Assembly (NCBI GenBank): GCA_016844415.1
Contig: JAENIX010000178.1
Location: forward strand, 1-5,198
Reading direction: 5' to 3'
DNA length: 5,198 nt
Source of the DNA: Actinomycetota bacterium
GTDB taxonomy: Bacteria; Desulfobacterota; Deferrimicrobia; Deferrimicrobiales; Deferrimicrobiaceae
A model generated the notes under the pieces. It was given only the letters and a program-made list of their open reading frames with translations, was not told the origin of the DNA and ran no database searches. The position numbers and the translations under genes were made by a program. Of this stretch, positions 1 through 5,198 are shown one piece after another (positions within the stretch are counted from its first letter, which is position 1; the number at the start of each line of letters is the position of its first letter).

Positions 1-126
1 GCGCGAGGCCCGGATGGCGTCCTCGAAGAACATCTCGTAGAAGTCGCCCATCCGGAAGAACAGGATGCAGTCCCGGTAACGGGACTTGATCTCCACGTAC
101 TGCCGCATGGCGGGGGTAAGCTGCAA
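1..126 (-). CDS. mutS: DNA mismatch repair protein MutS, N-terminus only
   Basis: MutS recognises mismatches and small loops and starts repair with MutL. Only 42 codons are inside the window. They read [17 protein letters not shown], then [17 protein letters not shown], the mismatch-binding domain I opening found across the family. F29-Y30-E31 matches the Phe-X-Glu motif whose Phe stacks on the mismatched base and whose Glu contacts it. No ATG gives the usual N-terminus: TTG 126 starts just before LTP as in relatives, CTG 135 would overlap the HIT stop as CTGA, and ATG 108 would lose the LTPA segment. None has a clear Shine-Dalgarno, so the start is provisional, perhaps coupled to translation of the HIT gene. 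The rest lies beyond position 1. Confidence 0.92.
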   Translation of the reverse strand, partial: MQLTPAMRQYVEIKSRYRDCILFFRMGDFYEMFFEDAIRASR

Positions 127-131
127 GGAGG

Positions 132-632
132 TCAGGGCGAAAGGATTGCGAAGCGGGCGGAGAGTCGCACATGCGTTTCCTGAAGGGATTCGGGCAAAAC
201 ACGCGTCGACTGGACCGCGGTCATGAAGTTGGTGTCCCCTCCCCACCGCGGAACTATGTGCACATGGAGATGGTCCTCGATCCCCGCCCCCGCCGCCTTC
301 CCGATGTTCATTCCAACGTTGAATCCCTGCGGGGAGTACTCCTCTTCGAGCGCCCTGGTTCCCAGCGCCACGAGGGACATCAGCTCCGCGAGCTCCTCCC
401 GCGAGAGGAGGGACAGGTTCGCGACATGACGTCGCGGGGCGACGAGGACGTGGCCGTTGTTGTAGGGGTACAGGTTGCAGATAGCCAGGGTGAGAGGATA
501 TATCCCCAGTATAAGCCGCTCCGGATCGCCGCGATCATCCTCCCCGGCGCAGAAAATGCACCGGGGGGCCGCCCCGCCGGAATTTCCCCGGCGGATATAT
601 TCCATCCGCCACGGGGAGAACATTCTGTCCAT
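132..632 (-). CDS. HIT-family nucleotide hydrolase, Ap4A phosphorylase-like
   Basis: A 166-residue cytosolic histidine-triad protein that likely cleaves dinucleoside polyphosphates such as Ap4A or related nucleotide conjugates. The triad is [11 protein letters not shown], with H121, H123 (expected nucleophile) and H125. CIFC (25-28) supplies the cysteine pair of the zinc-binding HIT branch, and [14 protein letters not shown] (53-66) is the conserved strand-loop before the active site. The N-terminal [10 protein letters not shown] and the GGDTNFMT after the triad resemble the mycobacterial-type Ap4A phosphorylase, which favours phosphorolysis, but substrate cannot be settled by reading. ATG 632 lies 7 nt after ihfB; ATG 623 (codon 4) is equally possible, and neither has a clear ribosome binding site, suggesting coupling to ihfB. 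The stop overlaps the region where mutS starts. Confidence 0.9.
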   Translation of the reverse strand: MDRMFSPWRMEYIRRGNSGGAAPRCIFCAGEDDRGDPERLILGIYPLTLAICNLYPYNNGHVLVAPRRHVANLSLLSREELAELMSLVALGTRALEEEYSPQGFNVGMNIGKAAGAGIEDHLHVHIVPRWGGDTNFMTAVQSTRVLPESLQETHVRLSARFAILSP

Positions 633-639
633 CAGGCGG

Positions 640-918
640 TCAGACGTTTACCAGCTCCCGGAGTTCCTTGCCGACCTTGAAGAAGGGGATTCGCTTCTCC
701 GGGATCGACACCTTCTCGCCGGTCTTGGGGTTGCGTCCCTCCTTCGCACGACGGACGCGCACGGTGAAGCTGCCGAAGCCGCGGATCTCGATCTTCTCCC
801 CCTTCTGCAGTGCGTCCTTCATCTGGAGGAAAACAGTGTCCACGATGACTTCGCACTCCTTCTTCGTAAGTGTCGTGACCTGTTCTGACAGTTTCTGAAC
901 GAGATCGCTCTTCGTCAT
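640..918 (-). CDS. ihfB: integration host factor beta / HU-family DNA-bending protein
   Basis: A 92-residue nucleoid protein that bends DNA as a dimer (IHF with an alpha subunit encoded elsewhere, or an HU-type homodimer). The N-terminus MTKSDLVQKLSEQ is the helical dimerisation part. IEIRGFGSFTVRVR (43-56) is the family signature leading into the beta-arm. GRNPKTGEKV (61-70) is the arm tip, with Pro64 as the residue that intercalates into DNA, and PFFKVGKELRELVN (78-91) is the C-terminal helix. I prefer IHF-beta because of the MTKS(D/E)L start, the GRNPKTG arm, the KELR ending and the position downstream of rpsA, as in enterobacteria, but HU cannot be excluded by sequence alone. It has its own Shine-Dalgarno and probably its own promoter inside sppA. 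The stop lies 7 nt before the HIT gene. Confidence 0.9.
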   Translation of the reverse strand: MTKSDLVQKLSEQVTTLTKKECEVIVDTVFLQMKDALQKGEKIEIRGFGSFTVRVRRAKEGRNPKTGEKVSIPEKRIPFFKVGKELRELVNV

Positions 919-927
919 TCCTTCATT

Positions 928-933
928 CCCTCC
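928..933 (-). promoter_or_regulatory. ribosome binding site of ihfB
   Basis: GGAGGG on the minus strand lies 9 nt before ATG 918, in the 23-nt gap after sppA. It supports that start. A short TCCC/GGGA pairing (4 bp, 5-nt loop) could partly cover it but is too weak to call a regulatory structure. Confidence 0.72.
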
Positions 934-993
934 GGGGGATTTTATTGTGCAAGGTAATCGATGCGCATGCGTGATTCGGTCAATTGTTCCCCG

Positions 994-1022
994 ATTATAC
1001 TTTTCGCCTCTTCCTTTAGCAA
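994..1022 (-). promoter_or_regulatory. candidate sigma-70 promoter for ihfB inside sppA
   Basis: On the minus strand, TTGCTA (1022-1017, 4 of 6 to TTGACA) is followed after exactly 17 bases by a perfect TATAAT (999-994). Transcription would start near 987 and give an ihfB leader of about 70 nt. It lies in the last codons of sppA (KSIIGEQ), so it would let ihfB and the genes after it be expressed independently of rpsA-sppA. It is the best consensus match I found in the window. Confidence 0.58.
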
Positions 1023-1597
1023 TTCAAGTATGGAGAACTTTTTCCTGGGCGGGGTCACCACTCGGGGCTCTCCCTCGATCTTGGCCATCTTCCCCGCTTC
1101 CTCCACCGCGTCCTCCAGGTTCCCGAGGGCATCCACCAGGCCCAGCGCCTTGGCCTGCTCCCCCGAGAAGATCCGTCCGTCGGCTATCTTCATCACCTTC
1201 TTCCGGTCCATCTTCCGACCTTCAGCCACGGCCCCGACGAACTGGAGGTGGACGTTCTCAATGACCTCCTGGAGGAGCTTCCGCTCCTCAGGCTTCATCT
1301 CGCGCATGGGGGAGCCGATGTCCTTGAAGGCCCCGCTTTTCACCACCATTCCCTTCAGGCCGATCTTCTCGATCAGGTCCTTGACGCTTACGAACTGCAT
1401 GATGACGCCTATGGAGCCGGTGATCGTCCCCGGATTGGCGAATATCTTGTCCGCCGCGCAGGCGATGTAGTAGCCGCCGGAGGCGGCGAGCGCCCCCATC
1501 GAGGCCACGACGACCTTTTTCCCCTTGAGCTTCCTCACTTCCGAGTAGATCTCCTGCGAGGGGCCCACCCCGCCGCCCGGGGAATTGATGCGCAGGA

Positions 1598-1620
1598 TGA
1601 TCGCCTTCACTCGGCGATCA
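1598..1620. repeat. 8-bp inverted repeat with 7-nt loop at the sppA junction
   Basis: TGATCGCC (1598-1605) and GGCGATCA (1613-1620) are perfect reverse complements around the 7-nt loop TTCACTC. The frame break of sppA lies in the loop, which on the coding strand reads GAGTGAA and holds both the premature TGA and the first codon (GTG) of the downstream frame. The arms encode ordinary SppA residues (LIA and AII), so they probably existed before the lesion, further apart. Confidence 0.75.
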
Positions 1621-1808
1621 GGCCGGTGATCGGCAGGACCGCCACCTTGTCCCCGGACCCGAAGGACATGCCGTCCATGCGGGAGAGGAGGCCGAGCAGC
1701 AGGAAAAAGCCTGCGAAGACGATCACGATGATTGCGCATCCGCGCAGGAACGGACGGCGGCCCGGCTGCGCGGGAAGGGATGTTTCCATATTCATATGCG
1801 GACCGGCG

Positions 1809-3548
1809 TCACTCGCTGTTGATTTTCAGCTTCGCCCGAAGCGCTTCCCCGAGAACGGTCAGGTTCTCCGCGGCCATGTACGTTTCCATGCTTCTCCGCT
1901 CCACGTCGTCCTGGTAGGCGCGTATGGAGAGGGAGATCTTCTTGTTCGCTCGGTCTACCGATAGCACGACCGCGCCCACCTCGTCCCCCGCCTTGAAAAT
2001 GGAGCCGGGGCTGTCGACTTTCTCGCGGGAGAGCTCCGAGATGTGCACGAGCCCCTCGACGCCGTCGGCCAGCTCGACGAACACGCCGAAGTCGGCGACG
2101 CGGGTCGCCTTCCCGCTGACGGCATCGCCTTTCTTGAAGCGGGTCTCGATCCCCGTCCAGGGATCCAAAGTGAGGTGCTTGATGCTCAGCGAGAACTTCT
2201 GGGCATCGGGGTCGATCTTAAGGACGCGGGCCTGCACCCTGTCCCCCTTGCGGAACATCTCCGAGGGATGCTTCACCCGCTGGTTCCAGGAGATGTCGGA
2301 CACGTGGACCAGGCCGTCGATCTCGCAGCCGACGTCGACGAAGACTCCGAAGTCGGTGATGTTCTTCACAGCGCCTTCAACCGTTGAGCCCTCGGGGTGC
2401 TTCGCGCGAAGGTCGTCCCACGGGTTGGCGAGAAGCTGCTTCAACCCCAGGGAGATTTTCTTGTGCTCCTTCTCGACCCTGAGGATGACCACTTCAGCGG
2501 CGTCTCCCGGCTTGAGGACATCCGATGGGTCCCGAAGCTTCTTGCTCCAGGACATCTCGGAGACGTGCAGCAGCCCCTCGACCCCCTCCTCGAGCTCGAT
2601 GAAAGCGCCGTACTTGGTGATGTTGGTCACGCGCCCCCGGCACCGCCCCCCCGCGGCATACCGGTTTTCTATGTCCAGCCATGGGTCCATCTTCATCTGC
2701 TTGAGGCCCAGTGAGATCCGTCCCTTCTCCCGGTCGAAGCGTATGACCTTCACCGAAAGCTGGTCGCCCACCTTGCACACGTCGGATGGATGGGTCACCT
2801 TGCCGTAGCTCATGTCGGTGATGTGCATCAGGCCGTCAAGGCCCCCGAGATCCATGAACACGCCGTAATCGGTGATGTTCTTCACCCGTGCATCGACGGT
2901 GTCCCCTTCCTTGATCCGCTCGAGGATCCCCTTGCGCTGGGAATCCCGCTCCTCTTCCATCGCCGCGCGGCGCGACACGACCACGTTGGCCTTCTTCCGG
3001 GAGAACTTCAGTATCCTGAAATTCCCGGTTATCCCTACCACCGCTTCGTTGTCCCGCACGGGTCGTATATCCACCTGGCTTCCGGGAAGGAACGCCTTGA
3101 CGCCGATATCGACCGTGAACCCCCCCTTGACCTTCGCGACGATGGAGCCGGGGACGGTCGTTCCGTCGTCGAACGCCTTCTGCAGGTCGTCCCACACGCG
3201 GATCTTGAGCACCTTGGAGCGGGAAAGCAGGACGAAGCCCTGCTCCGGGTCGTACCGCTCCACCATGATGTCGATGCGCTTGCCGGGCGACAGGGCGGCG
3301 ATCTCTTCCGGCGGCAGCTCGGAGAGAGGGAGCATGCCTTCCGATTTCCGGTTGATGTCGACCGCGACGTATTCCTTGAGGACCTTTATGACCACCCCGT
3401 GGATGATCTGCCCTTCCTCGGGGACCTCGATGCTTTCCTCGTACAGCTTCGCGAAATCGTCCTCGCTCTTCATACCCGTGGATCCGCCGGCCGCCGCTCC
3501 GTCATCCGCCACGGGGGGCCGGTCCGTTTGGTTCACTCTGTCGTCCAT
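1809..3548 (-). CDS. rpsA: 30S ribosomal protein S1, six S1 domains
   Basis: S1 binds the 30S subunit and mRNA, helping structured or weakly ribosome-binding messages to initiate. The 579-residue product carries six OB-fold S1 repeats at about 45-112, 128-195, 214-285, 299-372, 386-459 and 474-545, then a 34-residue tail. Domains 3-6 have the classic RNA-binding pattern (VKNITDYGVFMDL, VTNITKYGAFIEL, VKNITDFGVFVDV, VADFGVFVEL), with GLxH(V/I)S and (S/T)xxxSLGLKQ-type strands; domains 1-2 are divergent, as usual for the 30S-docking repeats. Residues 1-30 are a low-complexity Ala/Gly/Asp leader. The ATG is chosen for its GAGGAG site. It follows ispH by 84 nt and precedes sppA by 13 nt. S1 represses its own translation in E. 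coli; the A/T-rich leader would be compatible, but no specific structure is evident here. Confidence 0.97.
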   Translation of the reverse strand: MDDRVNQTDRPPVADDGAAAGGSTGMKSEDDFAKLYEESIEVPEEGQIIHGVVIKVLKEYVAVDINRKSEGMLPLSELPPEEIAALSPGKRIDIMVERYDPEQGFVLLSRSKVLKIRVWDDLQKAFDDGTTVPGSIVAKVKGGFTVDIGVKAFLPGSQVDIRPVRDNEAVVGITGNFRILKFSRKKANVVVSRRAAMEEERDSQRKGILERIKEGDTVDARVKNITDYGVFMDLGGLDGLMHITDMSYGKVTHPSDVCKVGDQLSVKVIRFDREKGRISLGLKQMKMDPWLDIENRYAAGGRCRGRVTNITKYGAFIELEEGVEGLLHVSEMSWSKKLRDPSDVLKPGDAAEVVILRVEKEHKKISLGLKQLLANPWDDLRAKHPEGSTVEGAVKNITDFGVFVDVGCEIDGLVHVSDISWNQRVKHPSEMFRKGDRVQARVLKIDPDAQKFSLSIKHLTLDPWTGIETRFKKGDAVSGKATRVADFGVFVELADGVEGLVHISELSREKVDSPGSIFKAGDEVGAVVLSVDRANKKISLSIRAYQDDVERRSMETYMAAENLTVLGEALRAKLKINSE

Positions 3549-3554
3549 TGGATG

Positions 3555-3560
3555 CTCCTC
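3555..3560 (-). promoter_or_regulatory. ribosome binding site that fixes the rpsA start
   Basis: GAGGAG on the minus strand lies 6 nt before ATG 3548. The frame stays open upstream to a TTG at 3587, but no Shine-Dalgarno sequence precedes that codon, so ATG 3548 is preferred. Confidence 0.8.
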
Positions 3561-3626
3561 GGCAGAAAGTATCTCGCCTCCCGACAATATGGATCAATCC
3601 GTAAAACTAAGGTTGAGGAATTACAA

Positions 3627-3655
3627 ATTCTATCATTGATAGTAGGAAACCTGAA
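3627..3655 (-). promoter_or_regulatory. candidate extended -10 promoter for rpsA
   Basis: Read on the minus strand, TGATAGAAT is an extended -10 (TG, one base, then TAGAAT, 5 of 6 matches to TATAAT) with the hexamer at 3632-3627. Seventeen bases upstream is a weak -35, TTCAGG (3655-3650, 3 of 6), preceded by an A-rich tract (about 3668-3656) resembling an UP element. The TG of the motif is part of the ispH stop codon. Transcription would begin near 3620, giving an rpsA leader of about 70 nt. Extended -10 promoters tolerate poor -35 boxes. This is a motif call only. Confidence 0.42.
3630..3642. repeat. 13-bp palindrome over ispH stop and rpsA -10
   Basis: CTATCATTGATAG has perfect 6-bp arms around one central base. 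It covers the ispH stop codon and the upstream half of the candidate rpsA -10. One unpaired base is too few for an RNA hairpin, so if functional it would be a dyad site for a DNA-binding protein. It could equally be chance in A/T-rich DNA. Confidence 0.3.
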
Positions 3656-4529
3656 TTTTTTCTTCTTTCCAGATAGTCCGGATCCTGCCCACCAGCTCCT
3701 CGATGATCCACTCCGGAGTGGAGGCGCCCGCGGTCACGCCGGCGCAGGAAACACCCGAAAGCATCTCCGAAGAGAGCTCCGCCGCAGTCTCGATGTGGCT
3801 GGTCCGGGGATTGAATTCGCTGCAGATTTCGGCCAGACGCCGCGTATTTGCGCTGTTGTAGCCCCCGAGAACGATCATCGCGTCCGCCTTGCGCGCCACG
3901 GCCACGGACTCTTTCTGGCGGAGAACGGTGGCGTGGCAGATGGTGTTGTAAACCCGAACTTCCGGGATTATTTTCAGCGCCACCGAAACGAACTCCATCA
4001 TGTTTTCGAAAGACTGGGTGGTCTGGGCGACGATCCCCGCCTTGCGGATCCCCGACGACTCGCGCAGGTCGGCCAGGGAGGTGATCGTGGGCGTGCCGGC
4101 CTCGATGTAGCTGATTATGCTCTTGACCTCCGGGTGGTTGGCGTCTCCGACGACGATCACGGCGTACCCCTCGCGGCTCAGGGACCGGGCGTGCTCCTGG
4201 GCCTTTTTCACGAAAGGGCACGTGGCGTCGATGATCCTGACCCCCTTGGCGGCCAGCGCTTCACCGTCTGACCGGGTGATCCCGTGCGAGCGGACGATGA
4301 CCTTCCCGCATGCGATCTCGTCCACGGATTCGACCACGTGCACGCCCTTCTTCTCCAGCTCCTCCACCGCCTGCGGGTTATGGATGAGGGGCCCCAGCGA
4401 ATTGATGGGCTGGCGGCCCGCCCCACCCTCCTCGTCCGCCGCCTTGCCGGCCGTTTCGTTGGCGATGGAGATGGCCCGCTTGACGCCGAAGCAGAAGCCC
4501 GCGCTGCTCGCTATGATGATCCGCTTCAC
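3633..4529 (-). CDS. ispH: 4-hydroxy-3-methylbut-2-enyl diphosphate reductase (IspH/LytB)
   Basis: IspH reduces HMBPP to IPP and DMAPP, the last step of the MEP isoprenoid pathway, using an iron-sulfur cluster. The 298-residue product has family length. All three cluster cysteines are present: C13 (GFCFGVKRA), C104 (DATCPFV) and C198 (NTICHAT). Substrate-pocket residues are also visible: H50, H82 (RSHG), H132 and the proton-relay glutamate E134 (NHPEV), S226/N228 (YNSAN) and S270. The start is GTG at 4529. An AGGAAAGGG purine tract (4547-4539) inside the end of cmk lies 9 nt before it, and translation begins only 3 nt after the cmk stop, so coupling is likely. The last codons are A-rich and seem to double as promoter DNA for rpsA. 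Its place beside rpsA recalls clostridia, where proteins annotated as IspH-S1 fusions occur; here a TGA and 84 nt separate them. Confidence 0.97.
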   Translation of the reverse strand: MKRIIIASSAGFCFGVKRAISIANETAGKAADEEGGAGRQPINSLGPLIHNPQAVEELEKKGVHVVESVDEIACGKVIVRSHGITRSDGEALAAKGVRIIDATCPFVKKAQEHARSLSREGYAVIVVGDANHPEVKSIISYIEAGTPTITSLADLRESSGIRKAGIVAQTTQSFENMMEFVSVALKIIPEVRVYNTICHATVLRQKESVAVARKADAMIVLGGYNSANTRRLAEICSEFNPRTSHIETAAELSSEMLSGVSCAGVTAGASTPEWIIEELVGRIRTIWKEEKIQVSYYQ

Positions 4530-4532
4530 CGG

Positions 4533-5198
4533 CTATAGCCCTTTCCTCGCGCCGCCGGGAATATGACGCAGTATTTGCTCGACCACCTCGTCCACGGAAA
4601 GCGTCGTGGTGTCGATGTAGACCGCGCCTTGAGCCATGCGGAGAGGGGAATTATCGCGCGTGCTGTCCTGGATATCGCGCTGGAGAACCTCGCGCAGAAC
4701 CTCCTCGAACGGCTTTCTTTCCCCCGTCACCCACTCAAGGTAGCGGCGCCTCGCCCGGACGGCTGCAACCGCATCCAGGAAAAACTTCGCCTCCGCGTCG
4801 GGAAAAACGACGGTCCCGGTGTCGCGGCCTTCGAGCACCACTCCGCCGCCCTCCCCCAGTATCCGCTGGAGATTCACCATCGCCTCCCGCACCTGCCTGT
4901 GGACCGAGACCTCGGATGCCCCCAGGCTGATCCCGGGGGTCCGGATCGCTTCACCCACATCCTCGCCGGAAAGCGTGACCCGGAGATCTCCCTCGCCCTC
5001 CCCGGCGAACGCAAGATCGAGCTCCGCGCACATGCGGCCGAGCCGCGCGCCGTCGGACCAGGAAATCCCCGCTCTTTGGGCGGCGAGCGCGCAGGCCCTG
5101 TACATCGCCCCCGTGTCCAGCCTCGTCAGCGAGGCGCGTTCGGCCAGCCGGCTGGATACGGTGGTCTTCCCCGAGCCCGACGGGCCGTCGATCGTTAT
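4533..5198 (-). CDS. cmk: cytidylate kinase, 5' end cut by window edge
   Basis: Cytidylate kinase phosphorylates CMP and dCMP to the diphosphates with ATP, in the cytosol, in pyrimidine salvage and after RNA turnover. The visible 221 codons begin ITIDGPSGSGKTT, the P-loop (Walker A), followed by LDTGAMYRA (about 27-35), the usual second conserved block. GRDTGTVVFPDA (124-135) is the family's NMP-binding signature, and RDIQDSTRDNSP (174-185) is the lid/Arg-rich segment, followed by the family ending VYIDTTTLS. Family length is about 220-230 residues, so only the start codon and a few residues are missing. No frame breaks are seen. The stop (TAG) lies 3 nt before ispH, so the two are probably co-transcribed. 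Minor oddity: the usual acidic residue before AVxxD is Gly here (AQGAVYID). Identification is secure; start and upstream regulation are outside the window. Confidence 0.96.
   Translation of the reverse strand: MTIDGPSGSGKTTVSSRLAERASLTRLDTGAMYRACALAAQRAGISWSDGARLGRMCAELDLAFAGEGEGDLRVTLSGEDVGEAIRTPGISLGASEVSVHRQVREAMVNLQRILGEGGGVVLEGRDTGTVVFPDAEAKFFLDAVAAVRARRRYLEWVTGERKPFEEVLREVLQRDIQDSTRDNSPLRMAQGAVYIDTTTLSVDEVVEQILRHIPGGARKGL

Larger units (their letters stand above)
942..1795 (-). pseudogene. sppA: signal peptide peptidase SppA, disrupted by internal deletion/frameshift
   Basis: SppA is a membrane-anchored Ser/Lys protease (S49 family) that degrades leftover signal peptides. The gene reads in two frames. 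The first (ATG 1795 to TGA 1609-1607) encodes 62 residues: a basic N-terminus, one membrane segment (about 20-38, CAIIVIVFAGFFLLLGLL) and the first strand KVAVLPITGLIAE. The second frame starts at V (GTG 1610-1608) with VKAIILRINSPGGG and runs to TAA 944-942. It keeps the catalytic Ser in AASGGYY (codon 1481-1479) and Lys in GAFKDI (codon 1325-1323), plus the DKIFANPGTITGSIGV block. Intact relatives have roughly 20-35 residues between these pieces; here there are none and the frame changes. The lost DNA is therefore about 60-75 bp or more, with length 3n+1. Apart from this point the gene looks well preserved, implying a recent lesion or an assembly error. The start has no strong ribosome binding site and lies 13 nt after rpsA. 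Confidence 0.82.

Noticed and set aside
633..639. Terminator between ihfB and the HIT gene
   Set aside because: The gap is only 7 nt with no stem-loop and no T-run; no intrinsic terminator was found in any gap in the window.
171..680. Plus-strand open frame antisense to the HIT gene
   Set aside because: Its opposite strand encodes a clear histidine-triad protein; the plus-strand translation has no family signature and runs into the end of ihfB.
1598..1620. Programmed -1 ribosomal frameshift joining the two sppA frames
   Set aside because: A -1 shift would join the frames, but there is no slippery heptamer at GCCGAG, the hairpin surrounds the site instead of following it at a proper distance, and the product would still lack about 20 residues of the fold.
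1248..1964. Plus-strand open frame across the damaged part of sppA
   Set aside because: It is the antisense of sppA and the end of rpsA, with no motif or ribosome binding site; considered as an alternative gene explaining the lesion and dismissed.
3549..3587. TTG 3587 as the rpsA start, adding 13 residues
   Set aside because: No Shine-Dalgarno precedes it, while ATG 3548 has GAGGAG 6 nt upstream.
2790..4271. A 493-codon open frame on the plus strand spanning the rpsA-ispH junction
   Set aside because: It is antisense to two well-identified genes, crosses their intergenic gap, and its translation is rich in R/H/D/G/V with no recognisable domain. Long antisense frames are expected in GC-rich coding DNA.
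1..5198. A new defence, mobile or otherwise undescribed system
   Set aside because: All genes belong to well-known housekeeping families in a compact one-strand cluster; no unexplained coding space, repeat array or composition shift was seen.

Overview
The window is a compact chromosomal housekeeping cluster. Every gene I can support lies on the minus strand, so transcription runs from high to low coordinates. In that order they are: cmk (5' end beyond the window), ispH, rpsA, a broken sppA, ihfB, a HIT-family hydrolase and the first 42 codons of mutS. Base composition is GC-rich and even, with nothing that looks horizontally acquired. The rpsA-ihfB and cmk-rpsA associations are known from proteobacteria. 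With ispH and sppA inserted, and a short-form SppA and six-domain S1, the window suggests a GC-rich deltaproteobacterial (Desulfobacterota-type) genome. That assignment is inference from gene order and protein style, not a database result.

Layout. 5198-4533: cytidylate kinase, with the Walker A motif at the very edge of the window. 4529-3633: IspH, the last enzyme of the MEP isoprenoid pathway, 3 nt after the cmk stop. 3632-3549: an 84-nt gap, the only sizeable one, A/T-rich in its upstream half, with a candidate extended -10 promoter overlapping the ispH stop codon. 3548-1809: ribosomal protein S1 with six S1 domains; its ATG is fixed by a GAGGAG ribosome binding site. 1795-942: SppA-type signal peptide peptidase, broken into two frames with about 20-25 residues missing at 1610. 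918-640: IHF-beta/HU protein, probably with its own promoter inside the end of sppA. 632-132: HIT hydrolase of the Ap4A phosphorylase type. 126-1: start of MutS.

The genes cover nucleotide metabolism (cmk, HIT), translation (rpsA), nucleoid architecture (ihfB), membrane protein turnover (sppA), isoprenoids (ispH) and mismatch repair (mutS). Tight spacing (3, 84, 13, 23, 7 nt, then overlap) points to an operon with internal promoters for rpsA and ihfB.

I found no mobile element, CRISPR array, RNA gene or plausible new system. The most unusual observation is the sppA lesion, which sits exactly in the loop of an 8-bp inverted repeat and is either a real disabling deletion or a sequencing/assembly artefact.
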